NCBI GenBank assembly: GCA_042217615.1
Contig: JBDGSI010000079.1
Span: forward strand, 1 to 13,267
DNA length: 13,267 nucleotides
Direction of reading: 5' to 3'
DNA from: JBDGSM01 sp042217615
GTDB lineage: Archaea > Nanohalarchaeota > Nanosalinia > Nanosalinales > Nanosalinaceae
Shown here one piece after another: positions 12,705-13,267 of the stretch. Each line of letters opens with the position of its first letter. Positions within the stretch are counted from its first letter, which is position 1. The notes beneath the pieces are model-generated. The model was given only the letters and a program-made list of their open reading frames with translations. It was not told where the DNA came from and searched no databases. The translations under genes and the position numbers were made by a program.

Positions 12705-13267
12705 AAAAATATTTAGCCTTCGTTGCTTCATTTTTCCTTGTTTCAGGCCTTGCTTCAGCCGCTAGTATAAGTCTTCATTCTTCGCAGCAGGTGTATGCTG
12801 ACGGCGATAATATAAGTTTCAAGGTATCCGCTAAACCGGGTGATTACACTCTCTACTTTACGGACGCACCTTTTGAAAAGGATTTCTCTATCTCAGGTAA
12901 TGATACCTCTGCCGAGTATACCAAGATTGTTAACCATACTTTCAGCGGTATAGCTTTTGATTCTCTGGTAAAGGCTTCTTTAGAGAACCGCAGTGTCTCG
13001 ACCCAGGAGTTCTACGTAGGAACAGGAAAACCTGTCTTCCAGTCTATTTCGATGGATCCTAAGTTTGTGACAAAGGAAGATGCTGTAAACGTGGATGTTA
13101 GGGTTGCGGATGCGGATATGGATGTGCAGAAAGCAGTCTTAACGGTGCATGCTCCTAACCGAACCTTTAGCAGGGAGATGAGTCTTGAATCGCAGGAAGA
13201 AGCTTTCTACAACTTTGAATCTGGGTTTATCGCCAATGAAACCGGCGAATGGTTTTACAGTATAGAT
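12701..13267 (+). CDS. Secreted beta-rich glycoprotein, TTG start, 3' end outside window
   Basis: The frame is open for 189 codons to the window edge. The N-terminus is a signal peptide (MKKYLAFVASFFLVSGLASA) followed by ASISLHSSQQVYADGDNISF and KVSAKPGDYTLYFTDAPF, the start of a beta-sandwich (Ig/CARDB-like) module. A second module seems to begin near KPVFQSISMDPKFVTKEDAV. Six sequons are visible (DNISF, GNDTS, NHTF, ENRS, PNRT, ANET). The TTG start is supported by the AGGTGA seven bases upstream and by the TTGA overlap with the preceding stop. It is the fourth gene of the coupled surface operon. Whether it ends in a membrane anchor cannot be seen. Confidence 0.78.
   Translation, partial: MKKYLAFVASFFLVSGLASAASISLHSSQQVYADGDNISFKVSAKPGDYTLYFTDAPFEKDFSISGNDTSAEYTKIVNHTFSGIAFDSLVKASLENRSVSTQEFYVGTGKPVFQSISMDPKFVTKEDAVNVDVRVADADMDVQKAVLTVHAPNRTFSREMSLESQEEAFYNFESGFIANETGEWFYSID

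Larger units (their letters stand above)
22..12750. repeat. Highly iterated palindrome AGGCCT, 45 copies
   Basis: First bases of each copy: 22, 1239, 1612, 1874, 2139, 2470, 2687, 2806, 2962, 2978, 3378, 4035, 4189, 4443, 4493, 4851, 5109, 5273, 5677, 5968, 6095, 6529, 6991, 7217, 7451, 7586, 7638, 7947, 8272, 8727, 8855, 8902, 9061, 9221, 9320, 9757, 10432, 10876, 10999, 11385, 11601, 12155, 12492, 12632, 12745. Sixteen extend to AAGGCCTT. Copies fall in all three codon frames (for example RP at 2139, E-A at 1612, G-L at 1874), on genes of both strands, and in intergenic DNA (2962, 2978, 4851, 9757). The selection is therefore on DNA, not protein. GGCC in other contexts is much rarer, at roughly two dozen. 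Confidence 0.93.

Noticed and set aside
1..13267. CRISPR array, insertion sequence or prophage genes
   Set aside because: No spaced direct repeats of CRISPR length, no transposase or phage-like frame; the iterated element is only 6-8 bases and irregularly spaced.

Overview
The window looks like a piece of a small-genome archaeal chromosome. The evidence is a HerA/DUF87-type ATPase split by an intein, an archaeal Pth2 peptidyl-tRNA hydrolase, an archaeal TruD, a tRNA-Val with a bulge-helix-bulge intron and no encoded CCA, TATA-like boxes at about the archaeal distance, a GT2-GtrA fusion, and a membrane-bound winged-helix regulator. Moderate GC and glutamate-rich proteins would fit a halophilic DPANN lineage such as Nanohaloarchaeota, but that placement is inference.

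Layout. 1-2897: the 3' part of a HerA-like gene. Its first 478 visible codons are the C-terminal part of an intein carrying a LAGLIDADG endonuclease and two helix-turn-helix segments; the rest is the C-extein. 2992-3142: tRNA-Val(UAC) with a 77-nt intron. 3254-4836: pth2-truD, a translation/tRNA pair. 4902-8389: four closely packed or overlapping genes encoding a GT-C membrane glycosyltransferase, a membrane-anchored thioredoxin-fold protein, a GT2-GtrA polyprenyl-phosphate sugar transferase and a small Cys-bearing exported protein. 8386-9684, minus strand: an acidic cytosolic protein of unknown function followed by a membrane-spanning HTH regulator. 9795 to the end: four translationally coupled genes for exported or membrane proteins. 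Three of them have signal peptides and many N-glycosylation sequons, and the last runs off the window and starts with TTG.

How the genes may work together (inference): the glycosyltransferase genes make and use lipid-linked sugars outside the membrane, the thioredoxin-fold protein handles disulfides there, and the secreted operon supplies glycoproteins of a cell-surface assembly. The divergent minus-strand pair may sense and regulate it.

The most unusual signal belongs to no gene. The palindrome AGGCCT occurs 45 times in 13.3 kb (about 3 expected from one 6-mer per 4096 bases), in all reading frames and in intergenic DNA, which recalls the HIP1 palindrome of cyanobacteria. A second genome-level signal is that synonymous codon endings switch in blocks between A/C-ending and G/T-ending, inside single genes.
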